A stretch of 15,290 bases of DNA from Comamonadaceae bacterium (GCA_947454695.1 CANGMW010000023.1:1-15290), one strand, 5' to 3'; counted from the stretch's first letter, positions 1-7,551 are shown. Numbers and translations: made by a program. Notes: generated from the letters alone by a model not told the origin.

Positions 1-801
1 AAGGAGGGCGGGCCTTCACGGGACTGGCTCAACCCGGAGTTGGGTTTCCTGGTCAGTCCGCGTGCCCGCACCAAAGTGCGCGCCTGGTTCAACGCACAGC
101 AACTGCATGAGACCACCGCTAAAGGCCGCGAAGCGGTTGAAAAACTCTTACAACGCGAGGGCAAGACCGCCGTCAAACTCGATGACCTGGCCTCGCAACT
201 GGGCTTCAAGTCGGCGGATGACTTGTTCGAAGTGGTGGGTAAAGACGAATTCTCGCTGCGCAACATTGAAATCGTGTTGCGCCCGCCCGAACCCGTTGCG
301 GCTTCGACCGATCAACCGGTCCTGCGCAAATCCCGAAGCGAGGGCAGTTCTCGCGGCGGCGTGTTGGTCGTCGGGGTGGAGTCGCTCATGACCCAACTGG
401 CTAAGTGCTGCAAGCCCGCACCGCCTGATCTGATTTGTGGATTCGTTACCCGGGGCAAAGGTGTGAGCGTGCACCGCACCGATTGTTTGAATTTACGCGA
501 ACTGGTGGCGCGCAATGCCGAGCGGGTGATCGACGTGCAGTGGGGGCAGCCTAAAGGTGCTGACGCGCCCTTGTACCCGGTCGATGTCACCATTGAAGCG
601 ACCGACCGGCAAGGCTTGCTGCGCGACATTCTGGAAGTATTTTCCAAAGAAAAATTGAATGTGGTGGGCGCCCAAACCCAAACCATCAAGGAAACCGCCT
701 GGATGACGCTGACGGTTGAAGTCTCGGACTCTCAGCGTTTGCTCAAAGTGCTGAGCGCCGTCAAGGTACTCAAAGGTGTTCGCTCGGCGCGCCGCAAATG
801 A
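1..801 (+). CDS. relA: RelA, (p)ppGpp synthetase, C-terminal part (5' end outside window)
   Basis: The reading frame is open from base 1 and ends at TGA 799-801, giving the last 266 residues of a long RelA/SpoT-family protein. RelA makes the stringent-response alarmone (p)ppGpp on stalled ribosomes; only its regulatory C-terminal half is here. Visible parts are a helical stretch (about 1-300), the conserved-cysteine zinc-finger-like domain with the CC pair at 406-411 and the HRTDC motif at 472-486, and a C-terminal ACT/RRM domain (about 560-795) containing the ATDRQGLLRDI motif. The wording fits RelA of Comamonadaceae better than SpoT, but the synthetase and hydrolase domains that would settle this lie outside the window. 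It converges on glpK with 35 bases between the stop codons, and I see no clear terminator hairpin there. Confidence 0.93.
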   Translation, partial: KEGGPSRDWLNPELGFLVSPRARTKVRAWFNAQQLHETTAKGREAVEKLLQREGKTAVKLDDLASQLGFKSADDLFEVVGKDEFSLRNIEIVLRPPEPVAASTDQPVLRKSRSEGSSRGGVLVVGVESLMTQLAKCCKPAPPDLICGFVTRGKGVSVHRTDCLNLRELVARNAERVIDVQWGQPKGADAPLYPVDVTIEATDRQGLLRDILEVFSKEKLNVVGAQTQTIKETAWMTLTVEVSDSQRLLKVLSAVKVLKGVRSARRK

Positions 802-836
802 GCGGCGCAGATCCCCAACGATTCAATGCGGGCTGA

Positions 837-2327
837 TCACAGCACGGTCTTGCGAACCGCGTGTTCCCACTGGGCCATCAGTTCCGTTGCATAGGCGGGT
901 GCATGCTGTGGGGTGAAGCGCCGCTGAACGCGCCAGAGCTGACCGATTTCGTCGGTGCTGCTGTAAATACCGGTTGAAAGTCCGGCCAAGTAGGCCGCGC
1001 CCAAAGCCGTGGTCTCCACCACCTCGGGTCGCACCACGTCAATCCCTAAGAGGTCTGCCTGAAATTGCATGAGCAGATCGTTCACACAGGCGCCGCCGTC
1101 TACCCGCAGTTCCCGGACCGGCTCGGCGCCGGATTGCGCCAAATCACGCCCCATGGCTTGCAACAAGGCAGCGCTTTGAAAAGCGATGCTCTCCAACGCA
1201 GCGCGGGCGATGTGGGCTACTGTGCTGCCGCGCGTGAGACCGGTGATCGAGCCGCGTGCATCGGCTTTCCAGTAGGGCGCACCGAGCCCGGTGAAGGCGG
1301 GCACGACCATCACCCCGCCAGAATCCGGCACGGTTTCGGCCAGGGCTTGTACCTCGTTGCTGTGCTTGATCGCACCCAGCCCGTCGCGCAGCCACTGCAC
1401 CACGGCGCCGCCCACAAACACGCTGCCTTCAATGGCAAATTGGGTGTGTGCATCGGCTTGTGCCGCGCTGGTGGTGATCAAACCGTTTTTGGACTGCATG
1501 CCGTGTCCACCGGTGTGCATCAACATGAAGCAACCGGTGCCGTAGGTGTTCTTAACCATCCCTGCCTTGAAACAGGCTTGTCCAAACAGCGCGCTTTGCT
1601 GATCGCCGGCCACACCCCCGATCGGGATAGAAGCGCCTAAAAATTCAGGGCGTACCTCGCCGAAAGACGCACTGGAAGCCAGCGCCTTGGGCATGATGTG
1701 GGCCGGGATGCGCAAAGCCTCGAGCAGTTCAACATCCCAGGCGTTGCGGTGGATATTGAAGAGCATCGTGCGTGATGCGTTGCTCACATCGGTCACATGC
1801 GCCGTGCCCCCGGTGAGCTTCCACATCAGCCAGCTGTCCACCGTACCAAACAGCAATTCGCCGCGCTCGGCCTGGGTTCGCGCTTCGGGTACGTTGTCCA
1901 AAATCCACTGCAGCTTGGTGCCGGAAAAATAGGCATCCACCAGCAGCCCTGTTTTGCGCTGAATGGTGTCGGCAAGGCCTTGTTCCCGCAGCCTCACACA
2001 GGCGGGCTCTGCCCGGCGGTCTTGCCAGACGATGGCGTTGTAAACCGGCTGACCTGTCTTTTTGTTCCACACCACGCTGGTCTCGCGCTGGTTGGTGATC
2101 CCCAGGGCGCTGACGTCGCGCGCCGTGATGCCGGCTTTGGCCAGCGCCTCCACGGCGGTGGCCAACTGGGTTTGCCAGATTTGCATCGGATCGTGCTCAA
2201 CCCAGCCCGGCTGCGGGTAGATCTGGGTGATTTCTTGCTGCGCCATCGAGACGATTTGCCCCGCCTGGTTGAAGACGATGCTGCGTGAACTGGAAGTGCC
2301 TTGGTCGAGGGCGAGAATGTAGGTCAT
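837..2327 (-). CDS. glpK: Glycerol kinase
   Basis: This is a 496-residue FGGY-family kinase that phosphorylates glycerol to sn-glycerol-3-phosphate with ATP, trapping glycerol in the cytoplasm. The length matches the family (E. coli GlpK is 502). Visible motifs are the N-terminal phosphate-binding DQGTSSSR (residues 8-15), glycerol-contacting Arg81-Glu82, the GVAGDQQSALFGQ segment holding the catalytic Asp, and the C-terminal adenosine-binding VDGGACVNDLLMQFQ. I place the start at ATG 2327 because homology begins at MTYILALDQGT; the frame stays open upstream, but that stretch lies in another frame of glpR and reads as non-protein. The start lacks a clear Shine-Dalgarno sequence. It sits 25 bases after the glpR stop, so translational coupling or reinitiation is possible. 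It is cotranscribed with glpR and divergent from the importer operon. Confidence 0.97.
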   Translation of the reverse strand: MTYILALDQGTSSSRSIVFNQAGQIVSMAQQEITQIYPQPGWVEHDPMQIWQTQLATAVEALAKAGITARDVSALGITNQRETSVVWNKKTGQPVYNAIVWQDRRAEPACVRLREQGLADTIQRKTGLLVDAYFSGTKLQWILDNVPEARTQAERGELLFGTVDSWLMWKLTGGTAHVTDVSNASRTMLFNIHRNAWDVELLEALRIPAHIMPKALASSASFGEVRPEFLGASIPIGGVAGDQQSALFGQACFKAGMVKNTYGTGCFMLMHTGGHGMQSKNGLITTSAAQADAHTQFAIEGSVFVGGAVVQWLRDGLGAIKHSNEVQALAETVPDSGGVMVVPAFTGLGAPYWKADARGSITGLTRGSTVAHIARAALESIAFQSAALLQAMGRDLAQSGAEPVRELRVDGGACVNDLLMQFQADLLGIDVVRPEVVETTALGAAYLAGLSTGIYSSTDEIGQLWRVQRRFTPQHAPAYATELMAQWEHAVRKTVL

Positions 2328-2352
2328 AGTTTTATTGTCATGCAACAAGGCT

Positions 2353-3117
2353 TCACTCGGCAATATGCACTTGCACCTGTGCATCCTCAAACAACGCTGC
2401 AAACGGGGCGGGCGGGAGTGCGTCCGTGAACAGCCGGTCAATCTGCGAGATGGTGCCGACTTGCACCATGGCCGGACGGTTGAATTTGCTTTGGTCTGCG
2501 GCCAACCAGACTTCACGGGCATGCGACAGGATGGTTTGCGACACCTTGACTTCGCGGTAGTCATAGTCCCGTAAAGAGCCATCGGACTCAATACCGGAGA
2601 TGCCGATCAAGGCAATATCAACCTTGAATTGCCGGATGAAATCCACCGCCGCCTCGCCCACAATGCCTTGGTCGCGTCCGCGCACCACACCGCCCACCAC
2701 GATCACCTCGCTGTGGGGGTTGGCGCTCAGGATACTGGCCACATTCAAATTGTTGGTGATCACGCGCAAGCCCGTGTGGCGCAGCAGCGCACGTGCAATG
2801 GCTTCGGTGGTTGTGCCGATGTTGAGGATCAATGAGCAATCATTGGGCACCTCAGCGGCCACACTGCGGGCAATGCGGGTTTTTTCCTGAGAGTGCAGAT
2901 TGACCCGTTGCTGATGGCCGATGTTCTCGGTGGTGGAACTGGGCACACGCACACCGCCGTGAAAACGCGTCAACTGGCCGGACTCCGCCAGCCGCTGCAC
3001 ATCACGACGCACCGTCTGCAAGGTCACTCCGAGTTGTTCGGCCAGCTGCTCCACTGTCACAGAGCCCTGTTCCTGCACCATTTTGAGCAGGGTAATTTGT
3101 CGCGGATTGGCGTTCAT
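2353..3117 (-). CDS. glpR: DeoR-family glycerol-3-phosphate repressor GlpR
   Basis: This is a 254-residue DeoR-family regulator. The N-terminal helix-turn-helix (about residues 6-57) contains SVTVEQLAEQLGVTLQTVRR, and the C-terminal sugar-phosphate isomerase-like effector domain begins around residue 75, with the phosphate-loop-like GTTTEAIA and the VVGGVVRGRDQGIVG segment. In this family GlpR represses glycerol genes and is released by glycerol-3-phosphate. Its place between glpK and the divergent importer operon supports that role here. The start ATG 3117 has only a short GGA-type ribosome site (CTGGAAAC) just upstream. The CGAAY repeats in the intergenic region are the obvious candidate binding sites, which would allow it to control both its own glpRK transcript and the importer operon. 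Effector and sites are inferred from family and context. Confidence 0.93.
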   Translation of the reverse strand: MNANPRQITLLKMVQEQGSVTVEQLAEQLGVTLQTVRRDVQRLAESGQLTRFHGGVRVPSSTTENIGHQQRVNLHSQEKTRIARSVAAEVPNDCSLILNIGTTTEAIARALLRHTGLRVITNNLNVASILSANPHSEVIVVGGVVRGRDQGIVGEAAVDFIRQFKVDIALIGISGIESDGSLRDYDYREVKVSQTILSHAREVWLAADQSKFNRPAMVQVGTISQIDRLFTDALPPAPFAALFEDAQVQVHIAE

Positions 3118-3163
3118 GTTTCCAGTTTTTCTTGTGTCTGATCAAACTGCAAGAACTTTAAAC

Positions 3164-3220
3164 CGAACAAAAACGAATCTTTTAAGGGTTAATACGCATC
3201 AATAAAGAAAATAAACGAAC
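3164..3220. promoter_or_regulatory. Candidate GlpR operator region: phased CGAAY repeats
   Basis: The 166-base gap between glpR and glpS is AT-rich and holds three same-strand copies of CGAAY: CGAAC 3164-3168, CGAAT 3174-3178 and CGAAC 3216-3220. The first two are exactly 10 bases apart and the third is 42 bases from the second, so all three fall on about the same DNA face. GlpR operators in other proteobacteria carry GTTCG/CGAAC half-sites, which makes GlpR the likely binder; this assignment is inference. No convincing -35/-10 pair could be fixed on either strand, although both the glpRK and the glpS transcripts must start in or near this gap. Confidence 0.5.
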
Positions 3221-3234
3221 AATAATTCTCGAGG

Positions 3235-3255
3235 AAAGCCATTTAAATGGGCTTT
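3235..3255 (+). repeat. Palindrome in the glpS leader
   Basis: The sequence AAAGCCATTT is followed directly by AAATGGGCTTT, a 10-base inverted repeat with one extra G (3249) and no spacer. It ends 28 bases before the glpS start codon. With almost no loop it is more natural as a DNA-binding palindrome than as an RNA hairpin, but a smaller stem (AAAGCC/GGCTTT with a nine-base loop) could form in the mRNA leader. Function is not known; it could be a second operator. Confidence 0.45.
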
Positions 3256-3283
3256 GGGATCGTCAATTTACAAAGGTGTTGGG

Positions 3284-4354
3284 ATGCAGTTGTCTCTTGA
3301 GGGTGTGAGTAAAAAAGTCGGGCCGCAGACCTGGCTGTACGACATGAGTCTTGCGCCTCAAAGCTCAAACGTCACGGTGCTGCTGGGCGCCACCCAAGCA
3401 GGCAAAACCAGCCTGATGCGCATCATGGCGGGACTGGATGTGCCAACGACGGGCCAAGTTCTGGTGGATGGCAACCATGTGGTGGGCGTGCCGGTGCGCG
3501 AACGCAATGTCTCCATGGTTTACCAGCAGTTCATCAATTACCCCTCCATGAAGGTGAGAGACAACATTGGCTCACCCATGAAGTTGCGGGGAGAGAAAAA
3601 CATCGCCCAGCGTGTCCAAGCCCTGGCCGAGAAGTTGCACATCGAGATGTTTTTGGACCGCTATCCCACCGAGTTGTCGGGTGGGCAGCAACAGCGAGTG
3701 GCATTGGCGCGCGCCTTGGCCAAGGGCGCGCCTTTGATGCTTTTGGATGAGCCCTTGGTGAATCTGGACTACAAGCTTCGCGAAGAACTGCGCGAAGAAC
3801 TCGGCGCTTTGTTTGCCGCAGGCGAGTCGACGGTCATTTACGCGACCACCGAACCGGGCGAAGCCTTGTTGCTGGGCGGCTATACCGCGGTCATGGATGC
3901 AGGTGAGTTGCTGCAATACGGCCCGACGGCCGAGGTTTTTCATCGCCCCCAATCCTTGCGTGTAGCGCGGGCCTTCAGCGACCCCCCGATGAACCTGATG
4001 TCAGCCACTGCGACCGCGCAAGGTGTGCAGCTCAACGCAGGGCCCTCGATCGGACTGAGTTTGCCGGCCACGGCCAGCGCGCAGCTCACGCTGGGCGTTC
4101 GTGCCAGCGCCGTGCGTGTGCAAGCCCAGCCTGGGGATATGCGCTTGGACGGGCAAGTTGAACTGGCCGAGATCAGCGGTTCGGATACTTTTGTGCATGT
4201 GGCCACGCCCGTGGGCAATGTGGTCGCACAGTTGACGGGCGTTCACTATTTTGAGTTGGGGCTGCCCATTCAGCTTTATGTGCAACCCTCGCAGGTGTAT
4301 GTGTTTGATGCCTCTGGCCAATTGTTGCTCGCGCCTGCGCGTGCCAAGGGGTAA
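3284..4354 (+). CDS. glpS: Glycerol ABC importer ATPase GlpS, with non-standard switch residue
   Basis: This is a 356-residue ATPase of the MalK/UgpC type. It has Walker A GATQAGKT (residues 35-42), the Q-loop around Gln82, a canonical LSGGQQQR signature (131-138), Walker B with catalytic glutamate LMLLDEP (151-157, Glu156), D-loop NLD, and a C-terminal TOBE-like regulatory domain from about residue 235. The switch-histidine position reads ATTEPGEA instead of the usual VTHDQVEA, so the histidine is replaced by Thr189. I chose ATG 3284 because AAAGG lies 7 bases upstream; a TTG at 3254 in the same frame has no good ribosome site. It is the first gene of the importer operon and is followed after 2 bases by the second ATPase glpT, with which it most likely forms a heterodimer under permeases GlpP and GlpQ. 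The substrate glycerol is inferred from the glpRKD context. Confidence 0.92.
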   Translation: MQLSLEGVSKKVGPQTWLYDMSLAPQSSNVTVLLGATQAGKTSLMRIMAGLDVPTTGQVLVDGNHVVGVPVRERNVSMVYQQFINYPSMKVRDNIGSPMKLRGEKNIAQRVQALAEKLHIEMFLDRYPTELSGGQQQRVALARALAKGAPLMLLDEPLVNLDYKLREELREELGALFAAGESTVIYATTEPGEALLLGGYTAVMDAGELLQYGPTAEVFHRPQSLRVARAFSDPPMNLMSATATAQGVQLNAGPSIGLSLPATASAQLTLGVRASAVRVQAQPGDMRLDGQVELAEISGSDTFVHVATPVGNVVAQLTGVHYFELGLPIQLYVQPSQVYVFDASGQLLLAPARAKG

Positions 4355-4356
4355 AC

Positions 4357-5433
4357 ATGGCGCGCATAGAACTTGACTTGGCGCACGCCTACAAACCCAA
4401 CCCTCAGCAGGACAGCGACTATGCCTTGTTGCCGCTGAAGATGACCTTCCAGGACGGCGGTGCCTACGCTTTGCTGGGGCCGTCCGGCTGTGGCAAAACG
4501 ACCATGCTCAACATCATGTCCGGCTTGCTGACACCTTCGCAAGGCCGGGTCTTGTTTGATGGGCAGGATGTCACCCATGCCACGCCGCAAGCCCGCAATA
4601 TCGCGCAGGTATTCCAGTTCCCGGTGATTTACGACACCATGACGGTGGCAGAGAACCTGGCCTTTCCGCTGCGTAATCGTCACTGGGCACAAGACAAAAT
4701 CAAACAACGCGTCGGGCAGATCGCTGAGATGCTGGAGATGAGTGGACAACTCAACCAACGCGCTGCGGGCTTGTCGGCTGATGCTAAGCAAAAAATTTCT
4801 TTAGGCCGAGGCCTGGTTCGTCCCGATGTGTCAGCGGTGTTGTTCGATGAGCCCTTGACGGTGATTGACCCGCATCTGAAATGGCAGCTGCGCCGCAAAC
4901 TCAAGCAAATTCACCATGAACTCAAGCTCACTTTGATATACGTGACCCACGACCAGGTTGAAGCGCTCACGTTTGCCGAGCAGGTGGTGGTCATGACCCG
5001 GGGCCGGGCCGTGCAAGTGGGTTCTCCCGCAGACCTATTCGAGCGCCCCAGCCACACCTTTGTCGGTAATTTCATCGGTTCACCCGGCATGAATTTTTTG
5101 ACTGCTGACGTGGGGTCGCACGGTCTGCATCTGGGACAACGCGTTTTGCCCTTGCCACAGGGCGTATCCCTGCCCACAGGTCAGCTCAAGCTGGGTGTAC
5201 GTCCCGAATACCTGGCCTTGAGCCATTCGGGTGATGTCCATGCGTTGCCGATGGTTGTCACCCAATTGCAAGATGTCGGCACCCATGTGATTCTCACCGC
5301 CCGTTTTGAAGGCCAGACGATCAAGGCCCGTTTGACAACCGCAGTACAGACCGCACAGGTCGGCTCTGAGGTCTGGCTGCAGGTGCTCGGCGCCCACACC
5401 TGCTTTTACAAAAATGAGGAGATCGTGGCATGA
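4357..5433 (+). CDS. glpT: Glycerol ABC importer ATPase GlpT, with degenerate signature motif
   Basis: This is the second MalK-type ATPase of the importer, 358 residues. Walker A is canonical, GPSGCGKT (41-48); the Q-loop Gln is near 87; Walker B is AVLFDEP with Glu165; the switch histidine is present in VTHDQ (His198); and a TOBE-like C-terminal domain follows from about 240. The ABC signature is broken: LSADAKQKISLGRGL (139-153) where LSGGQxQRVAxxRAL is expected, and the D-loop reads TVID. The losses complement those of GlpS. AAGGGG (4346-4351) serves as ribosome site and the ATG is 2 bases after the glpS stop. Its own stop overlaps the glpP start in ATGA (5430-5433), a sign of translational coupling. 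The name follows the Rhizobium glycerol ABC system and must not be confused with the E. coli glycerol-3-phosphate antiporter GlpT. Confidence 0.92.
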   Translation: MARIELDLAHAYKPNPQQDSDYALLPLKMTFQDGGAYALLGPSGCGKTTMLNIMSGLLTPSQGRVLFDGQDVTHATPQARNIAQVFQFPVIYDTMTVAENLAFPLRNRHWAQDKIKQRVGQIAEMLEMSGQLNQRAAGLSADAKQKISLGRGLVRPDVSAVLFDEPLTVIDPHLKWQLRRKLKQIHHELKLTLIYVTHDQVEALTFAEQVVVMTRGRAVQVGSPADLFERPSHTFVGNFIGSPGMNFLTADVGSHGLHLGQRVLPLPQGVSLPTGQLKLGVRPEYLALSHSGDVHALPMVVTQLQDVGTHVILTARFEGQTIKARLTTAVQTAQVGSEVWLQVLGAHTCFYKNEEIVA

Positions 5434-6323
5434 GCTCGACCACCAAACCCGTGAATCAGAGGGCCTGGTTTCTGATCCTGCCCGTGCTGCTGTGCGTGGC
5501 TTTTTCGGCCATCGTGCCCTTGATGGTGGTGGTGAATTACTCCGTACAGGACATCATCTCGCCGGACCGTCGCGTGTTTGTGGGCACCGAGTGGTTTGTC
5601 TCCATCATGCGCGACGAAGAACTCCACGGTGCCTTGATGCGCCAGCTGATTTATTCTTTCTCCGTCCTGGCGGTGGAGTTGCCCTTGGGAATCTTGCTGG
5701 CCTTGGCCATGCCCGCAACAGGCTGGCGCTCATCCGCGGTCTTGGTGATCGTGTCGCTGTCTTTGCTCATTCCCTGGAATGTGGTGGGCACGATTTGGCA
5801 AATCTTCGGGCGTACCGATATCGGCCTGATGGGTGCCGCCTTGCAAGCCATCGGCATTCCCTACAACTACACCGGCAACGCAACCCATGCGTGGCTCACG
5901 GTGTTGTTGATGGATGTCTGGCACTGGACGCCGCTGGTGGCGCTATTGGGCTATGCCGGGCTGCGATCCATCCCCGATGCGTACTACCAAGCGGCCAGCA
6001 TTGATGGCGCGAGCAAGTTGGATGTCTTCCGTTACGTTCAACTGCCCAAAATGCGCGGTGTCTTGGTGATCGCTGTGCTGCTGCGCTTCATGGACAGTTT
6101 CATGATTTACACCGAGCCCTTTGTGCTCACCGGTGGCGGTCCGGGCAACTCGACCACGTTCTTGTCCCAGTTCCTCACGCAAAAAGCCGTGGGGCAGTTT
6201 GACCTTGGGCCCGCCGCGGCGTTTTCCTTGATCTATTTCCTGATCATTTTGTTGATGTGTTTTGTTCTGTACAACTGGATGCAGCGCGTCGGCATCGACG
6301 CCAAGGAGACGGCTCATGCCTAA
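5430..6323 (+). CDS. glpP: Glycerol ABC importer permease GlpP
   Basis: This is a 297-residue inner-membrane permease of the MalF/UgpA type. Hydrophobic segments that look like membrane helices lie near residues 12-36, 72-93, 101-125, 154-178, 208-225 and 262-284. The cytoplasmic coupling loop that contacts the ATPases (EAA motif) is at about 185-206, with YYQAASIDGASK followed by FRYVQLP. It overlaps glpT by 4 bases and glpQ by 8 bases, so stoichiometric coupled translation is likely. GAGGAG at 5415-5420 precedes the start. Together with GlpQ it should form the membrane channel. Glycerol specificity is inferred from the locus, since permease sequence alone does not show it. Confidence 0.93.
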   Translation: MSSTTKPVNQRAWFLILPVLLCVAFSAIVPLMVVVNYSVQDIISPDRRVFVGTEWFVSIMRDEELHGALMRQLIYSFSVLAVELPLGILLALAMPATGWRSSAVLVIVSLSLLIPWNVVGTIWQIFGRTDIGLMGAALQAIGIPYNYTGNATHAWLTVLLMDVWHWTPLVALLGYAGLRSIPDAYYQAASIDGASKLDVFRYVQLPKMRGVLVIAVLLRFMDSFMIYTEPFVLTGGGPGNSTTFLSQFLTQKAVGQFDLGPAAAFSLIYFLIILLMCFVLYNWMQRVGIDAKETAHA

Positions 6324-7128
6324 GTCCGGATTTCAAAAACGCACGGTCTTTTTGTGGTTCTACCTCGTGTTTGCGCTGTTGCCCATTTACTGGATGGTCA
6401 ATATGTCATTCAAGACCAACAACGAAATTCTGGCCGGCTTCACCCTGTTTCCCGAACAATTCACTTGGGGCAATTACGTCACCATCCTGACCGATCCGGC
6501 CTGGTATTCGGGCTATATCAACAGCTTGATCTATGTCGCCATGAATACCGTCATGTCGCTCACAGTGGCGTTGCCGGCGGCTTACGCCTTTTCCCGATAC
6601 AGCTTTTTGGGTGACAAGCATGTGTTCTTCTGGCTCTTGACTAACCGCATGACACCGCCTGCGGTGTTTCTGCTGCCGTTCTTTCAGCTTTACAGCTCGG
6701 TCGGCCTGATGGACACCCACATCGCAGTGGCCTTGGTGCACCTCTTGTTCAATGTGCCTTTGGCCGTTTGGATCCTGGAAGGCTTCATGAGCGGCATCCC
6801 GCGTGAGATCGATGAAACGGCTTACATCGACGGCTATTCCTTCCCGAGATTTTTTGTACAAATTTTCCTTCCCCTGATTAAAGCGGGCGTGGGGGTGGCG
6901 GCTTTCTTTTGCTTCATGTTCAGTTGGGTGGAGCTCTTGCTGGCTCGAACCCTCACTAGCGTGAACGCAAAACCCATTGCGGCCACCATGACCCGCACCG
7001 TGTCGGCCTCCGGCATGGACTGGGCCACATTGGCCGCCGCCGGTGTACTCACCATCGTGCCGGGGGCGATTGTGATTTGGTTTGTCCGCAACTACATCGC
7101 CAAAGGGTTTGCGATGGGGCGCGTTTGA
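6316..7128 (+). CDS. glpQ: Glycerol ABC importer permease GlpQ
   Basis: This is a 270-residue permease of the MalG/UgpE type, the partner of GlpP. It has an N-terminal helix (about 10-28), further hydrophobic segments near 70-92, 103-125, 134-155, 188-206 and 236-257, and a clear EAA loop at about 164-186 (EIDETAYIDGYS, then QIFLPL). I chose ATG 6316, preceded by AAGGAG at 6303-6308 and overlapping the end of glpP by 8 bases; the in-frame extension to 6262 lies wholly inside glpP and adds a non-homologous peptide. It ends 21 bases before the DUF2160 gene. The name is that of the ABC permease, not of the glycerophosphodiesterase also called GlpQ. Confidence 0.92.
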   Translation: MPKSGFQKRTVFLWFYLVFALLPIYWMVNMSFKTNNEILAGFTLFPEQFTWGNYVTILTDPAWYSGYINSLIYVAMNTVMSLTVALPAAYAFSRYSFLGDKHVFFWLLTNRMTPPAVFLLPFFQLYSSVGLMDTHIAVALVHLLFNVPLAVWILEGFMSGIPREIDETAYIDGYSFPRFFVQIFLPLIKAGVGVAAFFCFMFSWVELLLARTLTSVNAKPIAATMTRTVSASGMDWATLAAAGVLTIVPGAIVIWFVRNYIAKGFAMGRV

Positions 7129-7149
7129 GCAAGAAAAAGAGGACGACAC

Positions 7150-7458
7150 ATGTTTGAGTGGATGGCCTGGACCTTGCCGGTGGCGGTGTTTTTTGCTTGC
7201 ATTGTGCTGATGCTTGCGTGCATGACCGTGTGGGAAATCAAGTCGCCCACCACGATTCGCAAAGGTTTTTTACCGATCGAAACTACCCGGGGAGACCGCC
7301 TGTTCATCGGCCTGTTATCGGCCGCTTATGTGAACCTGGCTTTCGTGGGTGTCAGTGGTTGGATTGCCCAAACGCTGGAGCTGCAAGCTGATCCTTCCAT
7401 TTGGTTCAGCTTTGTGGCGTCCATGCTCTTGTTGATTTGGATTATGCGAAAAGGTTAG
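7150..7458 (+). CDS. Small DUF2160-type integral membrane protein of the glycerol importer operon
   Basis: This is a 102-residue protein with three hydrophobic segments (about 7-28, 51-73 and 84-99), separated by a basic loop with the WEIKSPTTIRKGFLPI stretch (28-43) and a TRGDRLF motif. I recognise it as the small predicted membrane protein (DUF2160 type) that accompanies ABC glycerol transporters in proteobacteria. Its exact function is not known to me. Candidate roles are an accessory subunit of the GlpPQ membrane complex or an assembly factor. It has a GAGGA ribosome site (7139-7143), lies 21 bases after glpQ and is followed by a 93-base gap with a hairpin before glpV. Being inside the operon supports expression with the transporter. 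Confidence 0.82.
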   Translation: MFEWMAWTLPVAVFFACIVLMLACMTVWEIKSPTTIRKGFLPIETTRGDRLFIGLLSAAYVNLAFVGVSGWIAQTLELQADPSIWFSFVASMLLLIWIMRKG

Positions 7459-7493
7459 ACACATACAGGATTGGATAAAAGGTCGGCTTGTTT

Positions 7494-7528
7494 CCCCCTG
7501 GAGCCGAAAGTGCCTTGTCAACAGGGGG
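7494..7528 (+). repeat. Intercistronic stem-loop before glpV
   Basis: CCCCCTG (7494-7500) pairs perfectly with CAGGGGG (7522-7528) across a 21-base loop. The stem ends 12 bases before the glpV ribosome site AGGAG (7541-7545) and has only TTT behind it, so it is a poor terminator. In ABC operons such stems often block 3' decay or mark processing sites so that the binding protein is made in excess of the membrane parts. That function is inferred here. The gap 7459-7551 holds no other feature I can support. Confidence 0.5.
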
Positions 7529-7551
7529 TTTCAAAAAATGAGGAGATTGAT

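Noticed and set aside
2328..2591. An 88-residue N-terminal extension of glycerol kinase
   Set aside because: It lies inside glpR in another frame, has basic low-quality composition, and precedes the normal N-terminus MTYILALDQGT of the kinase.
3254..3283. TTG start for GlpS ten codons upstream
   Set aside because: No ribosome site precedes it and it overlaps the leader palindrome, whereas ATG 3284 has AAAGG at good spacing.
6406..7149. A 247-residue minus-strand frame over glpQ
   Set aside because: It is the shadow of a well-supported permease and is full of His, Gln and Arg without any domain.
7471..7551. A 27-residue upstream extension of GlpV
   Set aside because: It would pass through the hairpin and the ribosome site and would bury the signal peptide, which begins cleanly at ATG 7552.
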